From the NCBI GenBank assembly GCA_902624275.1, contig CACNWW010000002.1:124001-188000 (forward strand): 64,000 bases of DNA, in the 5' to 3' direction. Made by a program: the position numbers and the translations under genes. Positions 8,228-18,017 of the stretch are shown here, piece by piece. Numbering within the stretch: the stretch's first letter is position 1; each line of letters opens with the position of its first letter. The stretch is from an uncultured Fidelibacterota bacterium (lineage in GTDB: Bacteria > Fidelibacterota > Marinisomatia > Marinisomatales > Marinisomataceae). The notes beneath the pieces are model-generated. The model saw only the letters and a list, made by a program, of their open reading frames with translations. It was not told where the DNA came from and made no database searches.

Positions 8228-9193
8228 TTATTCTTTACCGACTTTTTGCCATGGTAAAGAAACAAGATCTACATTACCACCAGTAATAACTAATACTAAT
8301 TTTTGTCCAATAAACTTTTCTTTGTTTTTAATAACACTTGCTAAAGCTAAAGCACATGAAGGTTCAATCACAATTTTCATACGCTCCCAAACAAGTTTAG
8401 TAGTATCAATAATCTCTTGTTCTGTAGCTAATACGATATCACTTACATTCTCTTGAATAATCGGAAGTGTTAATTGACCAACAATAGCCATTAAACCGTC
8501 TGCTACAGACTCTCTATGAGCCATTTCAATACGTTTGTTAGCTTTATACATTTGGAAGGTGTCATCAACGCTTTCTGGCTCACAACCAATTACTTTTGCA
8601 TCGGGTTTTAATTCTTTTAAAGCAATAGATATGCCACTAATCAGACCTCCACCGCCAATAGGAACAACCACTGAATCAAATTCTGGAACTTGTTCTAATA
8701 TTTCTAGTGCTATAGTGCCCTGTCCAGCCATTACATCAAAATTGTCATATGGGTGTATGGATATTCTACTATTATCTTTTACGGTGTTTGCAAATAATTC
8801 ATCTCTTTCTCCCATCGTGTCACAAAATATCATGTTACCCTTATAGGTTTTTACATTATGTATTTTCGCTTTTGAAACACTTTTTGCCATCACAATATCT
8901 GCATGAATACCTTTTAAATGTGCAGCGCAGGCAATAGCTCCTCCGTGATTTCCAGATGATTGACAAGCAACACCTTGTTTAGCTTCATCGTCAGTTAAAG
9001 AAAATATTGCGTTTGATGCTCCTCTAATCTTAAATGAACCAGTTTTCTGAAAATTTTCACACTTGAAAAATAATTCCATACCAAGCATTTCATTAAAATA
9101 CTCAGATGTTAAGATAGGTGTTTTTCTTACAATGGATTTAGTTCGATTGCGAGCTTCAACAATATCAGCTAATTCCGGTGTTCTATTAAGCAT
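8228..9193 (-). CDS. Threonine/serine dehydratase-like PLP enzyme, no ACT domain
   Basis: This 321-residue fold-type II PLP enzyme has TGSFKIRGA, with the Schiff-base Lys at 55, the SSGNHGGAIA loop (about 80-89), and the glycine-rich phosphate cup IGGGGLISG (about 178-186). Its length matches catabolic threonine ammonia-lyases and serine racemases. It lacks the C-terminal regulatory ACT domain of the isoleucine-pathway IlvA. The reaction is probably deamination of threonine or serine to a 2-oxoacid; racemisation cannot be excluded. It lies 24 bases after the metalloprotease gene, and free amino acids or peptides could link the two. Confidence 0.87.
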   Translation of the reverse strand: MLNRTPELADIVEARNRTKSIVRKTPILTSEYFNEMLGMELFFKCENFQKTGSFKIRGASNAIFSLTDDEAKQGVACQSSGNHGGAIACAAHLKGIHADIVMAKSVSKAKIHNVKTYKGNMIFCDTMGERDELFANTVKDNSRISIHPYDNFDVMAGQGTIALEILEQVPEFDSVVVPIGGGGLISGISIALKELKPDAKVIGCEPESVDDTFQMYKANKRIEMAHRESVADGLMAIVGQLTLPIIQENVSDIVLATEQEIIDTTKLVWERMKIVIEPSCALALASVIKNKEKFIGQKLVLVITGGNVDLVSLPWQKVGKE

Positions 9194-9217
9194 AATTTTA
9201 ATACTGAATATTAAATG

Positions 9218-11782
9218 CTACTTTAATAAAACAAGTTTTCCGGCTTCAGTGAAGCTATTAGTTCTAATCTGATAGAAATAGACACCATTACTGACAAGAT
9301 CTCCGTCATCATTAGCACCATCCCAAACAATAGATTGATAACCAAAGCGAATTTCATTATCAATTAGTGTTCTGACAATTCTTCCTCTAATATCAATTAT
9401 AACCATAGATGCTCTTTCAGAGGATGGCATATCAAACTCAATTGTAGTACCTGATGGTAATCTAAATGGGTTAGGATAACTTTGAGCTAAATTGTATGTA
9501 TTTGGAGCTGTAGATAAGAATTCAAATCCCTGTGCAACAATTTGATTATTTTCATCATAAGAAGAATAGTACACCTTTAATTGTTCAGAAATATAATTCT
9601 CATTTCCAAAATCAAACATCATAGAATCCCTGTCCTGATTTGGAGATAAGTTTGCAAGCTCTATATGTAATTTACCCTCACTAGTATCGTTTGCATCAAT
9701 CAATGAATAGTCTGAAAGACTTAAAGATTCTAAAGTAATATTATAATTATCTGCTGCATATTCAAAATAAATTTGAGAAGTAACAGCGCCCTGAGGTAAT
9801 GTTAAAGTTAATTTATCATTTAAAATTCTAAAATTAGGAGTAGAACCCTGTGCAGATAGATAATCCGGTGTTGATCTTCCATTTTCGGTAAATGACCAAT
9901 TCCATAATGACTCCATCATAGCTAAATCTTGATTGTCAGAAACACCATCAAAATCGGGGAAATAATATGGAGCATTACCAGTCACAGGTGCAATATCTTC
10001 TCCAGGATAATTAGACATAAATGCTGCATAATCCTTAAAGTCTACTACCCAGTCATTATCGTAGTCTCCAAGTAATGAACCGAAGTAGTAAAAATCCATT
10101 GAAGCAGCTTGTGAAATTAAACCTGCTCTGTCAACACAGGAGACCTCAACATAATATCTTTCGTAATCTTGTAAAGGTAAATCAGTAAGACTAATTCCAG
10201 TTGAAGTGTATCTAGTAGATGCATAAATATCACTAAGTCCTGGTGCAGTACCTACAGAAACAAAATATGCTTCTATACCACTTGTCGCATCTGAAAAGTT
10301 TTCTAAACTTAAACTAATATTTGGATTTCTTGGTAAGTAAAATTGTTGATCAAGCGTACTTGAAGTAACAGTTCCAGCAATAGGAGCGGTAGTATCTACT
10401 GTAATAATAATTTCATCCGTTTCGGTACTGTTAAATCCTGTAGATGTTCCAACTGCTGCTCCTGAAGCAATATAAACACCTACATCCCCATCAGCCTGTG
10501 CTGTTACTTCAAAATCAAATGAAGTTCCAGTTCCGCCTGTAAAAGTAGTAACATCACCATTTGTAACAATAACATCGTCTACTGAAAAACCTGAAACCTC
10601 TTCAGCAAAGGAAGCAGTAAATGATAAAACATTATTAGTAGTTAATTCTGTTTCTGTTGTAGAAAGTGTGGTATTGACGTAATTAAATTCAATCCAACCA
10701 ACATTTTGTTCATGATTTGATGCCCAAGTTTCTCCTTGAATTACCTGTTGGTCTGAGAACATAACCATATTATAATCATAAACATAATCCATGAAATTCA
10801 TGAACTGTTCGCCTTTACCGGTATTCGATTCACAATCATTATTTGCACCATCTCCGTACCATGATCCACTATCTTCAACTAAATTTGCAGAGTAATTTGG
10901 ATTTAATTGATTAGGAATATCACTAAAACTTGGAGTGCTTGTACAAGTCGAAGAATTAAAAGTATGAGGATATGTAAAATTATGTCCCAATTCATGAGTG
11001 AGAGTTCTGCCTCTACCATATGTAGATAATTCTCCAGGATTTTCAACTGATCCAACTGATTCATTTAAAACAACTGCATGAGGATAGGTATAATATGCTT
11101 GTCCAAGTAATCCACCACCTAAATTAGCAATGTAAACACTCATATATTGTTCATTATACTGATAGCCAGAATCTCCAGGGCAAACTTTTCCAGTAGCTTG
11201 ACAAGCAGAACCTACGCCAGTTATAGAACCTGAACTGACTTGAATTCTTACAATTGATTCTCCTTCAATTAATTCTGATCCAGTGGCTTCTCCCTTGTAT
11301 CCTACAAATTTAATATCGTGTGCACCTCGAGCATTATAATGGCTATAATCTACCCCACCATCAATAGAAGAAGGATTGGCAGATTGAGGCACATGTTCAC
11401 CATCCGGATTTAAATTTCGAAAATCTAAATTAATTTGATCAAAATTTGCTGCAATTTTTTCCTTAGCTAAATTATCAACTGGATCAGAAGCATTAGTATA
11501 TAATACGTAGAATCTTATAGGAATTTCCATTGTATCTCTTTTACTGAGCGGTCTTTGCATCTCATTAGTAGTGGTTCCTGGAACCATTCTACTTTGTCTT
11601 AACTTTTCAATATGTTGAAAAGTTTGTTCAACAAATTCAGGATTTGTTATTTTGAGTTGCTCATACAATTCATCAGTACCGCACATAGTATGATCGTGAT
11701 CGTAATCTTGACTATGCCTGTCGATTGATTGCGCAAAAATATTAGATGCTATAAAAATTAAAATTAAACAAAATTTTTTCAT
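9218..11782 (-). CDS. Secreted pappalysin-like (M43) metalloprotease with Ig-like, dockerin-like and C-terminal sorting domains
   Basis: A signal peptide (1-17) is followed by the CGTDELYEQL prepeptide seen in M43 proteases (about 34-43). The catalytic domain has HELGHNFTYPH at 263-273: His263, Glu264, His267 and His273 fit HExxHxxGxxH, but Thr270 replaces the usual Gly. A Met-turn (NFMDY) lies near 331. Then come a bacterial Ig-like domain (about 370-470), a fibronectin/Ig-like module (about 475-580) and a dockerin-like acidic segment (GDYDNDWVVDFKDY, about 587-600). The last 90 residues start at YPNPF and end GKLVLLK, which is the FlgD-like sorting domain of FCB secreted proteins. It probably degrades extracellular protein. 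Whether a type IX secretion system exists cannot be seen here. Confidence 0.88.
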   Translation of the reverse strand: MKKFCLILIFIASNIFAQSIDRHSQDYDHDHTMCGTDELYEQLKITNPEFVEQTFQHIEKLRQSRMVPGTTTNEMQRPLSKRDTMEIPIRFYVLYTNASDPVDNLAKEKIAANFDQINLDFRNLNPDGEHVPQSANPSSIDGGVDYSHYNARGAHDIKFVGYKGEATGSELIEGESIVRIQVSSGSITGVGSACQATGKVCPGDSGYQYNEQYMSVYIANLGGGLLGQAYYTYPHAVVLNESVGSVENPGELSTYGRGRTLTHELGHNFTYPHTFNSSTCTSTPSFSDIPNQLNPNYSANLVEDSGSWYGDGANNDCESNTGKGEQFMNFMDYVYDYNMVMFSDQQVIQGETWASNHEQNVGWIEFNYVNTTLSTTETELTTNNVLSFTASFAEEVSGFSVDDVIVTNGDVTTFTGGTGTSFDFEVTAQADGDVGVYIASGAAVGTSTGFNSTETDEIIITVDTTAPIAGTVTSSTLDQQFYLPRNPNISLSLENFSDATSGIEAYFVSVGTAPGLSDIYASTRYTSTGISLTDLPLQDYERYYVEVSCVDRAGLISQAASMDFYYFGSLLGDYDNDWVVDFKDYAAFMSNYPGEDIAPVTGNAPYYFPDFDGVSDNQDLAMMESLWNWSFTENGRSTPDYLSAQGSTPNFRILNDKLTLTLPQGAVTSQIYFEYAADNYNITLESLSLSDYSLIDANDTSEGKLHIELANLSPNQDRDSMMFDFGNENYISEQLKVYYSSYDENNQIVAQGFEFLSTAPNTYNLAQSYPNPFRLPSGTTIEFDMPSSERASMVIIDIRGRIVRTLIDNEIRFGYQSIVWDGANDDGDLVSNGVYFYQIRTNSFTEAGKLVLLK

Positions 11783-11846
11783 GGTTTTTCCTATATAAAT
11801 TATTTTTAATAATATAATTTTTAATAATAAGAAAATAAACGATTAT

Positions 11847-14800
11847 TTATTTTAAAATTTGATCTGCTTTTTTGTAAAATTCTTCAACTGTTTCGAGCCT
11901 AACTTCCTCATAACCTCTAACAATATCTGGAAGTTTTGAGAATTTAATTAGATTTCTATAATCTCCATTTGATATTTGATCTAGTCTTTGATTGATTGAA
12001 TCTTTATAAAAATTTAATAGTTTAGAGTCTGCTCTTCGCACATCACTACTAAACCATGACATAAAGTCAAGCGGAGTTCCTCTTAAAAATTTCATGTGCT
12101 TTAGCATTACATAAAATACTTTAAACCAAGGACCTAAAGCTAATTTTGACTTAACGCCAGGCAACATATTTAGTACAGGAATATTTTCCATTGCCTTTAA
12201 AAAAGGAGGATGGAGCATGTAATTGATTTTTGCAGATTTTCCAAATTCCTCGCTTATTGCTAAATCTAGCTCTGCTTTCAGTGATAACCTAGCTACTTCA
12301 TATTCATCTTTTGTAGCCATTAGTTTGAATAAATATTTTGCAACATTTTGAGATAGCTCAGATGACATCCTTGCTTCTTTTTCTCTTGAAAAAACCTTTG
12401 ATATAAAATCGCAATATTCTTTAGCATAATTTAAATTTTGATAATCTATTAATTCTGGAATTCTGTATTCTAATATTTTTCTTAGATCTGAATCAGGTTC
12501 AATTGATTCTATTAGTTTTTTCGCTTCAGGAGATACTTTTGGTCTAACTTCTAAATTTCCAGAACGATAAAAATCAATAGTGTCGATCCAGTGCGGATCA
12601 GATACGAGTTTTCTACCAATATTAAATGCTGTTGTATTTTGCACAACAGCAACACCATTGATTTTAATTGCTTCTTCAATTGATTCAACAGAGATAGGCA
12701 TACATCCTGATTGAAAAGCTGCACCGATAACAATGAAATTAGCTTGCATATTACTTCCAAAAAAATGTTCAGACAATTCGGTTGCGTTTAGCAATGTACT
12801 ATCCCTTGAATATTCCCTAAGCATATCAATCATAAAAGATGCTTCAGGATATTCTTCTGCAGTATTTCTAACCATGTCTCCAGTTGGTATTTCAGATGCT
12901 GAAATAACAGAAATAGATGTTTTCTCGTTTAATTTTGCCATGTTTTTTTGATTGACACCAGTTAGTAGATCAAAAACGAGATAAGCATCTGCTTCACCAT
13001 TTGCAACTCTGCTTGAATATTCTTGATTACTATTAATAATTTTTAAATGAGAAACTACGGAACCACCTTTTTGACTTAACCCAGTTTGATCTAAAGCAAT
13101 AACCTTTTTATTTTCAATAAAAGCTGCAGTTGATATAATTTGATTTACTGTGACAACTCCTGTCCCACCAATACCCAACATAAAAATATTTGAAACTTCC
13201 TTTTGAAGTTTTTTGGGATTTGGAATCATTGCAGGGTCAAAATTAATTTTTGGTAAAATCCTTTTATCATTTTTCTCAGAAGGAATAACCTGAATGAAAG
13301 AGGGACAGTTCCCTTCAACGCAAGAATAATCTTTGTTACATGATGGTTGATCAATTTGGGTCTTACGGCCATATTCGGTTTTAATTGGCTGAACACTTAA
13401 ACAATTTGATTTAACACCACAATCTCCACAACCCTCACATACTGCTTCATTTATAAATATTCTTTTTTTGGGCTCGTGAACAAGACCTCTTTTTCTCATT
13501 CTTCTAAGGTTTGCAGCACAAGATTGATCATGAATAAGAACAGTTACACCCTTGACAGATTTTAAAATATTCTGCGCTTCAACTATCTTATCTCTATGCA
13601 TGATTGTAATATCTTTATCCCATCTAGATTTTTCAATCGAATCATATGAACTCGGATCTTCAGTTGTGATTATAACTTTTTTTACACCTTCCGACTTTAA
13701 CCATTTTGTAAGTTCAGGTAAATCGAGACCACCATCTGGATCTTGTGCCCCAGTCATTGCAACTGCTCTATTATATAAAATTTTATACGTAATGTGAGAG
13801 TTTGCAGCAACCGTCTGCCTAAGAGCTAGTGAGCCAGAATGAAAAAATGTTCCATCGCCAATATTTTGAAACATATGTTCTTTTTCAATAAACGGTTCCA
13901 TTCCTGTCCATTGTGCTCCCTCACCTCCCATGTGTGTAGTACCAAATGCTTTACCATCATCAACAAACATTGCCATTAAATGACAACCAATTCCTCCAAA
14001 AGCTTTATCCCCATCTGGGAGTTTTACTGTTGAGGTGTTATGAGGACAGCCAGAACAAAAATACATTGATCTAGCTTTTAAAGACTGTCCATATATTCTA
14101 TTATCAATTTCCTTAATTATTTCAATTTTTCTATTAGGATTATCAACACCTAATTTTTCTGAAAACCTTTTAAAAAATATTTTAGCTAAATCGTCAGCAG
14201 TTAATTCACCATAACCTGGAATTAATGGAAGATTTAATTCATCTTTTTTACCAATTATGATTGGTCTATTTGGCTTGTTATACATTTCTTCTTTTATGAG
14301 CATTTCAATAAATGATCTTTTTTCTTCAACAATAAGTATTTCGTTTAAACCTTCAGAAAATTCCTCAATTATCTTACTGTCGACTGGAAAAGTAGCTCCG
14401 AGTTTTAATATTCTTATTCCCTTTTCATTCAAGAAGTTGTCATGCCATCCTAATGAATTGAATGCTTCAACTACATCATAATATGTTTTACCAGAAGTTA
14501 TAATTCCAAATTTATCCTTTCGAGACGAAACTGTAATTTTATTTATTTTGTTGGCTGCAAGAAAAAGTTTGGCTGCTTCTATTCTACCAAGATGTATTTC
14601 TTTTTCGGTTGGTAAACTGTGATGCCCAACAAGCTTTGCATTTTGGGTGTGCTTCCAAGGCATGCCATTATACTGAAAATCAGGAATATTTACTTGAATC
14701 CTTTCCGGGTGAACAATAGCACTTCCAAATCCGTCAGCAATATCAGTTACAATTTTGAATCCTGACCAAAGACCAGAAAATCTCGACATTTCATATGCAA

Positions 14801-15350
14801 ATCTTCCAAGATCGAGAATTTCCTGAACATTGCCTGGATAAAAGATTGGCATCATAACATCAAATAATGCAGGTTCAGATTGCGACGGTAAAGTTGAGGA
14901 TTTACATGATGGGTCATCTCCAGCAATCGCAAGAACACCACCGTTTTTTCCAACGCCCATAAAATTGGCATGTCTGAAAATATCACCGGTTCTATCTACT
15001 CCTGGTGCTTTTCCATACCACATTCCTAAAACACCATCATATTTAACGCTCGAAACCATACCTGCCATTTGGCTTCCATAGATAAGTGTGGCACCTAAGT
15101 CTTCATTGACACCAGGTATAAATTTGACATTGTGTTGATCTAAAAGTTTTTTATTTCTGACAAGGTTAAGATCCAAAACACCTACAGGAGAACCTCGATA
15201 ACCTGATACTAATGTTCCTGTATTAAGACCCTTAAATAAATCTGCTCTATTTTGGTCAAGGAGCAGACGCACAAGTGCCTGAATTCCAGATAGAACTATC
15301 CTTCCCTCAAGTAATGTGTATTTGTCTTCTAATGTAAAATTGTGTTTCAA
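11847..15350 (-). CDS. Fused indolepyruvate-type 2-oxoacid:ferredoxin oxidoreductase
   Basis: This 1167-residue protein joins all parts of an indolepyruvate ferredoxin oxidoreductase. The N-terminal pyrimidine-binding half is followed by CSGCPHNTS (about 432) and the thiamine-diphosphate region (FGGIGCHLMAMF to GGEGAQW, about 450-485). Two iron-sulfur clusters follow at about 646-690 (CEGCGDCG and a CxxxxxCxxxxC set). The gamma domain has LGIGGTGVVTVNQ (about 732), and a C-terminal helical region of unknown role completes it. Such long fused enzymes oxidatively decarboxylate aryl or branched 2-oxoacids from amino acid breakdown to acyl-CoA, reducing ferredoxin. The substrate is inferred. It is divergent from nrdJ. 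Confidence 0.9.
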   Translation of the reverse strand: MKHNFTLEDKYTLLEGRIVLSGIQALVRLLLDQNRADLFKGLNTGTLVSGYRGSPVGVLDLNLVRNKKLLDQHNVKFIPGVNEDLGATLIYGSQMAGMVSSVKYDGVLGMWYGKAPGVDRTGDIFRHANFMGVGKNGGVLAIAGDDPSCKSSTLPSQSEPALFDVMMPIFYPGNVQEILDLGRFAYEMSRFSGLWSGFKIVTDIADGFGSAIVHPERIQVNIPDFQYNGMPWKHTQNAKLVGHHSLPTEKEIHLGRIEAAKLFLAANKINKITVSSRKDKFGIITSGKTYYDVVEAFNSLGWHDNFLNEKGIRILKLGATFPVDSKIIEEFSEGLNEILIVEEKRSFIEMLIKEEMYNKPNRPIIIGKKDELNLPLIPGYGELTADDLAKIFFKRFSEKLGVDNPNRKIEIIKEIDNRIYGQSLKARSMYFCSGCPHNTSTVKLPDGDKAFGGIGCHLMAMFVDDGKAFGTTHMGGEGAQWTGMEPFIEKEHMFQNIGDGTFFHSGSLALRQTVAANSHITYKILYNRAVAMTGAQDPDGGLDLPELTKWLKSEGVKKVIITTEDPSSYDSIEKSRWDKDITIMHRDKIVEAQNILKSVKGVTVLIHDQSCAANLRRMRKRGLVHEPKKRIFINEAVCEGCGDCGVKSNCLSVQPIKTEYGRKTQIDQPSCNKDYSCVEGNCPSFIQVIPSEKNDKRILPKINFDPAMIPNPKKLQKEVSNIFMLGIGGTGVVTVNQIISTAAFIENKKVIALDQTGLSQKGGSVVSHLKIINSNQEYSSRVANGEADAYLVFDLLTGVNQKNMAKLNEKTSISVISASEIPTGDMVRNTAEEYPEASFMIDMLREYSRDSTLLNATELSEHFFGSNMQANFIVIGAAFQSGCMPISVESIEEAIKINGVAVVQNTTAFNIGRKLVSDPHWIDTIDFYRSGNLEVRPKVSPEAKKLIESIEPDSDLRKILEYRIPELIDYQNLNYAKEYCDFISKVFSREKEARMSSELSQNVAKYLFKLMATKDEYEVARLSLKAELDLAISEEFGKSAKINYMLHPPFLKAMENIPVLNMLPGVKSKLALGPWFKVFYVMLKHMKFLRGTPLDFMSWFSSDVRRADSKLLNFYKDSINQRLDQISNGDYRNLIKFSKLPDIVRGYEEVRLETVEEFYKKADQILK

Positions 15351-15477
15351 GTTTGTCTGTCGAACATATTAATGAGTCAAATATTAATACTTAAATTAAT
15401 TAATTCAACACATTATTTTTTAATTCTATAAATTAGTTATTTTTGAAAAAAAAATATACTAAAATTCATTTTTAAAC

Positions 15478-15505
15478 TTGACTCAAACAAAAAAAAATAA
15501 ATAAT
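15478..15505 (+). promoter_or_regulatory. Candidate sigma-70-like promoter of nrdJ
   Basis: TTGACT (15478-15483) and AATAAT (15500-15505) are separated by 16 bases, matching 5 of 6 positions of each consensus. Transcription would start near 15512 and give a leader of about 118 bases before the nrdJ ATG. Confidence 0.5.
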
Positions 15506-15522
15506 TTGCGTTGCCAGCCAAT

Positions 15523-15590
15523 TAGCTTTTCGAAAGCTATGTATTTGCAAGATATAATTTCTTTTAGAGAAATACTGCGTCATTTGACGC
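15523..15590 (+). promoter_or_regulatory. Structured 5' leader of nrdJ: three successive hairpins
   Basis: Three inverted repeats follow one another. TAGCTTT-TCG-AAAGCTA (15523-15539) may be extended by TTGC/GCAA (15506-15509 with 15547-15550). ATTTCT-TTTAG-AGAAAT is at 15557-15573. The perfect palindrome GCGTCA-TT-TGACGC is at 15577-15590, 39 bases before the ATG. I do not recognise a cobalamin riboswitch core or an NrdR box. The third repeat could equally be a DNA operator. Confidence 0.45.
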
Positions 15591-15629
15591 GTAAAATATT
15601 AACATACTAAAGGGTGAGAATTAAGAATT

Positions 15630-18005
15630 ATGGCGGAAGCAATTGAAATAAACTTTCCAGCAGAATCGGATAAAAATCCAAAAATAGATTCAGAGTTAAA
15701 AAATCAAATACTTGGCTTTAATGTCAAAGAGTCAATGAATCAAGATAAAGAAAGCGAAAGTTGTCCAGAAGAATACACAATAGATAATTATTATAAGGAA
15801 GACGATCTTGGTCGAAGCGTTCTTGAAATGAAATACCTAGCTCCTGGAGAAAAAAATCCTTGGGAACTATGGAAACGACAGGCAAAAGCTCTGGCGAGTG
15901 TTGAAAAAACACCAGAACTTCAAGATAAATGGGAAGCAGCTTTTTTTGAAGCACTAAAGAATTTTAAATTTGTACCTGGCGGTAGAATTATGCACGGTGC
16001 TGGACGTGAAGATATCACAACAACACTTAACAACTGTTACGTCGTTGGAATTAAAGATGACTCTATCAAATCAATTTATGATTGTGTAATACAAGAAGCT
16101 ATGACATATAAATACGGTGGCGGTTGTGGACACGATTTGTCTGTTTTAAGACCTGGAGGAGATGAAATTCTTGGAACCGGAGGTAATTCTTGCGGTCCTG
16201 TTGGCTTTATGAATCTTTTTAGTGAAAATACCAATACTATAGCTCAACATGGTAGAAGAGGTGCAAATATGCAAACATTGCGTGTTGATCATCCTGATAT
16301 AGAAAAGTTTATTGAAATTAAAACTGGCGATATTGATATGGTTAAATACTCCAACATTTCTGTCTTGTTAACCGACGATTTTATGGATGCAGTCCAGTCT
16401 GATTCTGATTTTGATTTGCACTGGGGCGGTAAAACATATTCTACCGTCAAGGCTAAAGAGCTTTGGATGAAGATAATTGAACATGCTCATGCGAGTGCAG
16501 AGCCAGGACTTCTTTTTTGGGATACAATGACCAAATATCACAATGCTGAATACTGCAGCCCATTAGTTTCCACTAACCCATGTGCTGAACAGCCATTACC
16601 GGACGGCGGATGCTGTAACTTAGGAGCACTAAACTTAGAACGTTTTGTGGATCAAGATGGTAATTTTGACTTCGATGGCTTTAAACAAACAACCGCAATT
16701 GGGGCAAGATTTCTCGACAATGTGATCGACTATAATTTAGATCGTCATGCATTAGAAGAACAAAAACAAAATGCCATGAACGATAGAAGAGTTGGACTTG
16801 GAATACTTGGTCTTGGTGATATGCTTGTTAAAATGGGAATCAAGTACGATTCAGACGAAGCATTAGAAACCATAGGTAAAATCATGCAAATTCACAGAGA
16901 TACTGCCTACGAAACAAGTGTAGATCTAGCCAAAGAAAAAGGTCAATTTCCTAATTTTGATTGGGATGGATACTCACAAAGTCTATTCGTTCAGGATCTT
17001 CCAAAAGAATTACAAACAAAAATCAAAAGCAATGGAATTAGAAATTGTACTCTTACAACCGTTGCACCTACAGGTAGTGGTGCTATTGTAGCACGAGTTA
17101 CTTCTGGTGTTGAACCAATTTTTGCTACCTCTTATCAAAGAAAAGTAAAGAAAAATGATAGCTTAGGTAAAGAATTTGATACTTTTACTGTTTATCATCC
17201 AGTTGTACAAGAAATGTTTGGGACAGACGAAAACTTACCAGAATATGTCATCACAGCACATAATGTTGATCCTTATTTTAGAGTTAAGATGCAAGGTGTA
17301 GTACAAAAATACATTGATAGTTCTATTTCATCTACTGTAAATCTCGCTGAAGAAACTACGGTCGATACTGTAGCAGACATATACATGACTGCATACAAAG
17401 CTGACTTAAAAGGTATTACAGTTTATCGTGAGGGATCAAGAGAAGGTATCTTAATCACCGATGATAAATCATCAGAAAACAAAGAAGAAGCATCTCAAGA
17501 CGCCGAAATGAAAACTGCTCGTAACCGTCCATCAATTACAGAAGGAAAAACTAGACGCATGCGCACTGGCGATGGAACATTATATGTAACAGTTAATGAA
17601 GACGAAAATGGTTTATGTGAAGTATTTACAGCCATTGGTAAAGCAGGTGGTACAGTTGCCGCTCAAACCGAGGCAATCAGTAGACTTATTTCACTGGCAT
17701 TACGTTCTGGCGTTGATCCAAACAGCATAATCAATCAATTGAAAGGAATTAGTGGTCCGAACCCAACATGGGAAGATGGCCAACTAATTCTGTCAACTCC
17801 TGATGCAATTGGAAGAGCCCTTGAAACATTTGTTAATGGCGACTCTCCCCCTCAGGAAAAAAAAAGCCAATTTGAAATAGCAGAAGATTCATCTCCTTCT
17901 CAAAAACCCAAAGGAATGTATTGTAAAGAATGTGAAGGTTATGGAATATTTGATGAAGGTGGATGCTTAGTCTGTAAAGATTGCGGCTGGTCTAAGTGCG
18001 AGTAA
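15630..18005 (+). CDS. nrdJ: Adenosylcobalamin-dependent (class II) ribonucleotide reductase
   Basis: The 791-residue enzyme makes deoxyribonucleotides using a B12-derived radical. NNCYVVG places the first active-site Cys at 136. NPCAEQ at 316-321 holds the catalytic Asn316/Cys318/Glu320 set, and APTGSG lies near 475. A TSCPD-like accessory domain (about 645-740) follows. The tail has a zinc-ribbon-like CKECEGYGIF...CLVCKDCGW end (about 765-791), whose cysteines probably re-reduce the active site. No N-terminal ATP-cone is visible, so overall activity regulation may be absent. It stands alone on the plus strand behind a structured leader. The B12 requirement fits the adenosyltransferase at 59095. 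Confidence 0.95.
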   Translation: MAEAIEINFPAESDKNPKIDSELKNQILGFNVKESMNQDKESESCPEEYTIDNYYKEDDLGRSVLEMKYLAPGEKNPWELWKRQAKALASVEKTPELQDKWEAAFFEALKNFKFVPGGRIMHGAGREDITTTLNNCYVVGIKDDSIKSIYDCVIQEAMTYKYGGGCGHDLSVLRPGGDEILGTGGNSCGPVGFMNLFSENTNTIAQHGRRGANMQTLRVDHPDIEKFIEIKTGDIDMVKYSNISVLLTDDFMDAVQSDSDFDLHWGGKTYSTVKAKELWMKIIEHAHASAEPGLLFWDTMTKYHNAEYCSPLVSTNPCAEQPLPDGGCCNLGALNLERFVDQDGNFDFDGFKQTTAIGARFLDNVIDYNLDRHALEEQKQNAMNDRRVGLGILGLGDMLVKMGIKYDSDEALETIGKIMQIHRDTAYETSVDLAKEKGQFPNFDWDGYSQSLFVQDLPKELQTKIKSNGIRNCTLTTVAPTGSGAIVARVTSGVEPIFATSYQRKVKKNDSLGKEFDTFTVYHPVVQEMFGTDENLPEYVITAHNVDPYFRVKMQGVVQKYIDSSISSTVNLAEETTVDTVADIYMTAYKADLKGITVYREGSREGILITDDKSSENKEEASQDAEMKTARNRPSITEGKTRRMRTGDGTLYVTVNEDENGLCEVFTAIGKAGGTVAAQTEAISRLISLALRSGVDPNSIINQLKGISGPNPTWEDGQLILSTPDAIGRALETFVNGDSPPQEKKSQFEIAEDSSPSQKPKGMYCKECEGYGIFDEGGCLVCKDCGWSKCE

Positions 18006-18017
18006 ACTAGTGAAATT

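Larger units (their letters stand above)
15351..15629. other. Divergent intergenic region between the oxidoreductase and nrdJ
   Basis: This is the longest gene-free gap in the window (279 bases). The left part is plain AT-rich DNA that must hold the minus-strand promoter; a weak TTGAAT/TAATAT pair near 15390-15420 is the best I can offer. The right part holds a promoter and a structured nrdJ leader, listed separately. No open frame of note was seen. Confidence 0.6.

Noticed and set aside
15351-15629. Cobalamin riboswitch or NrdR box upstream of nrdJ
   Set aside because: I could not find the B12-box core or a pair of NrdR repeats. Only simple hairpins were seen, so they are reported without that name.
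18006-18017. Terminator between convergent nrdJ and frr
   Set aside because: Only a weak GTAAA/TTTAC pairing without a T-run is present in and around the 12-base gap.
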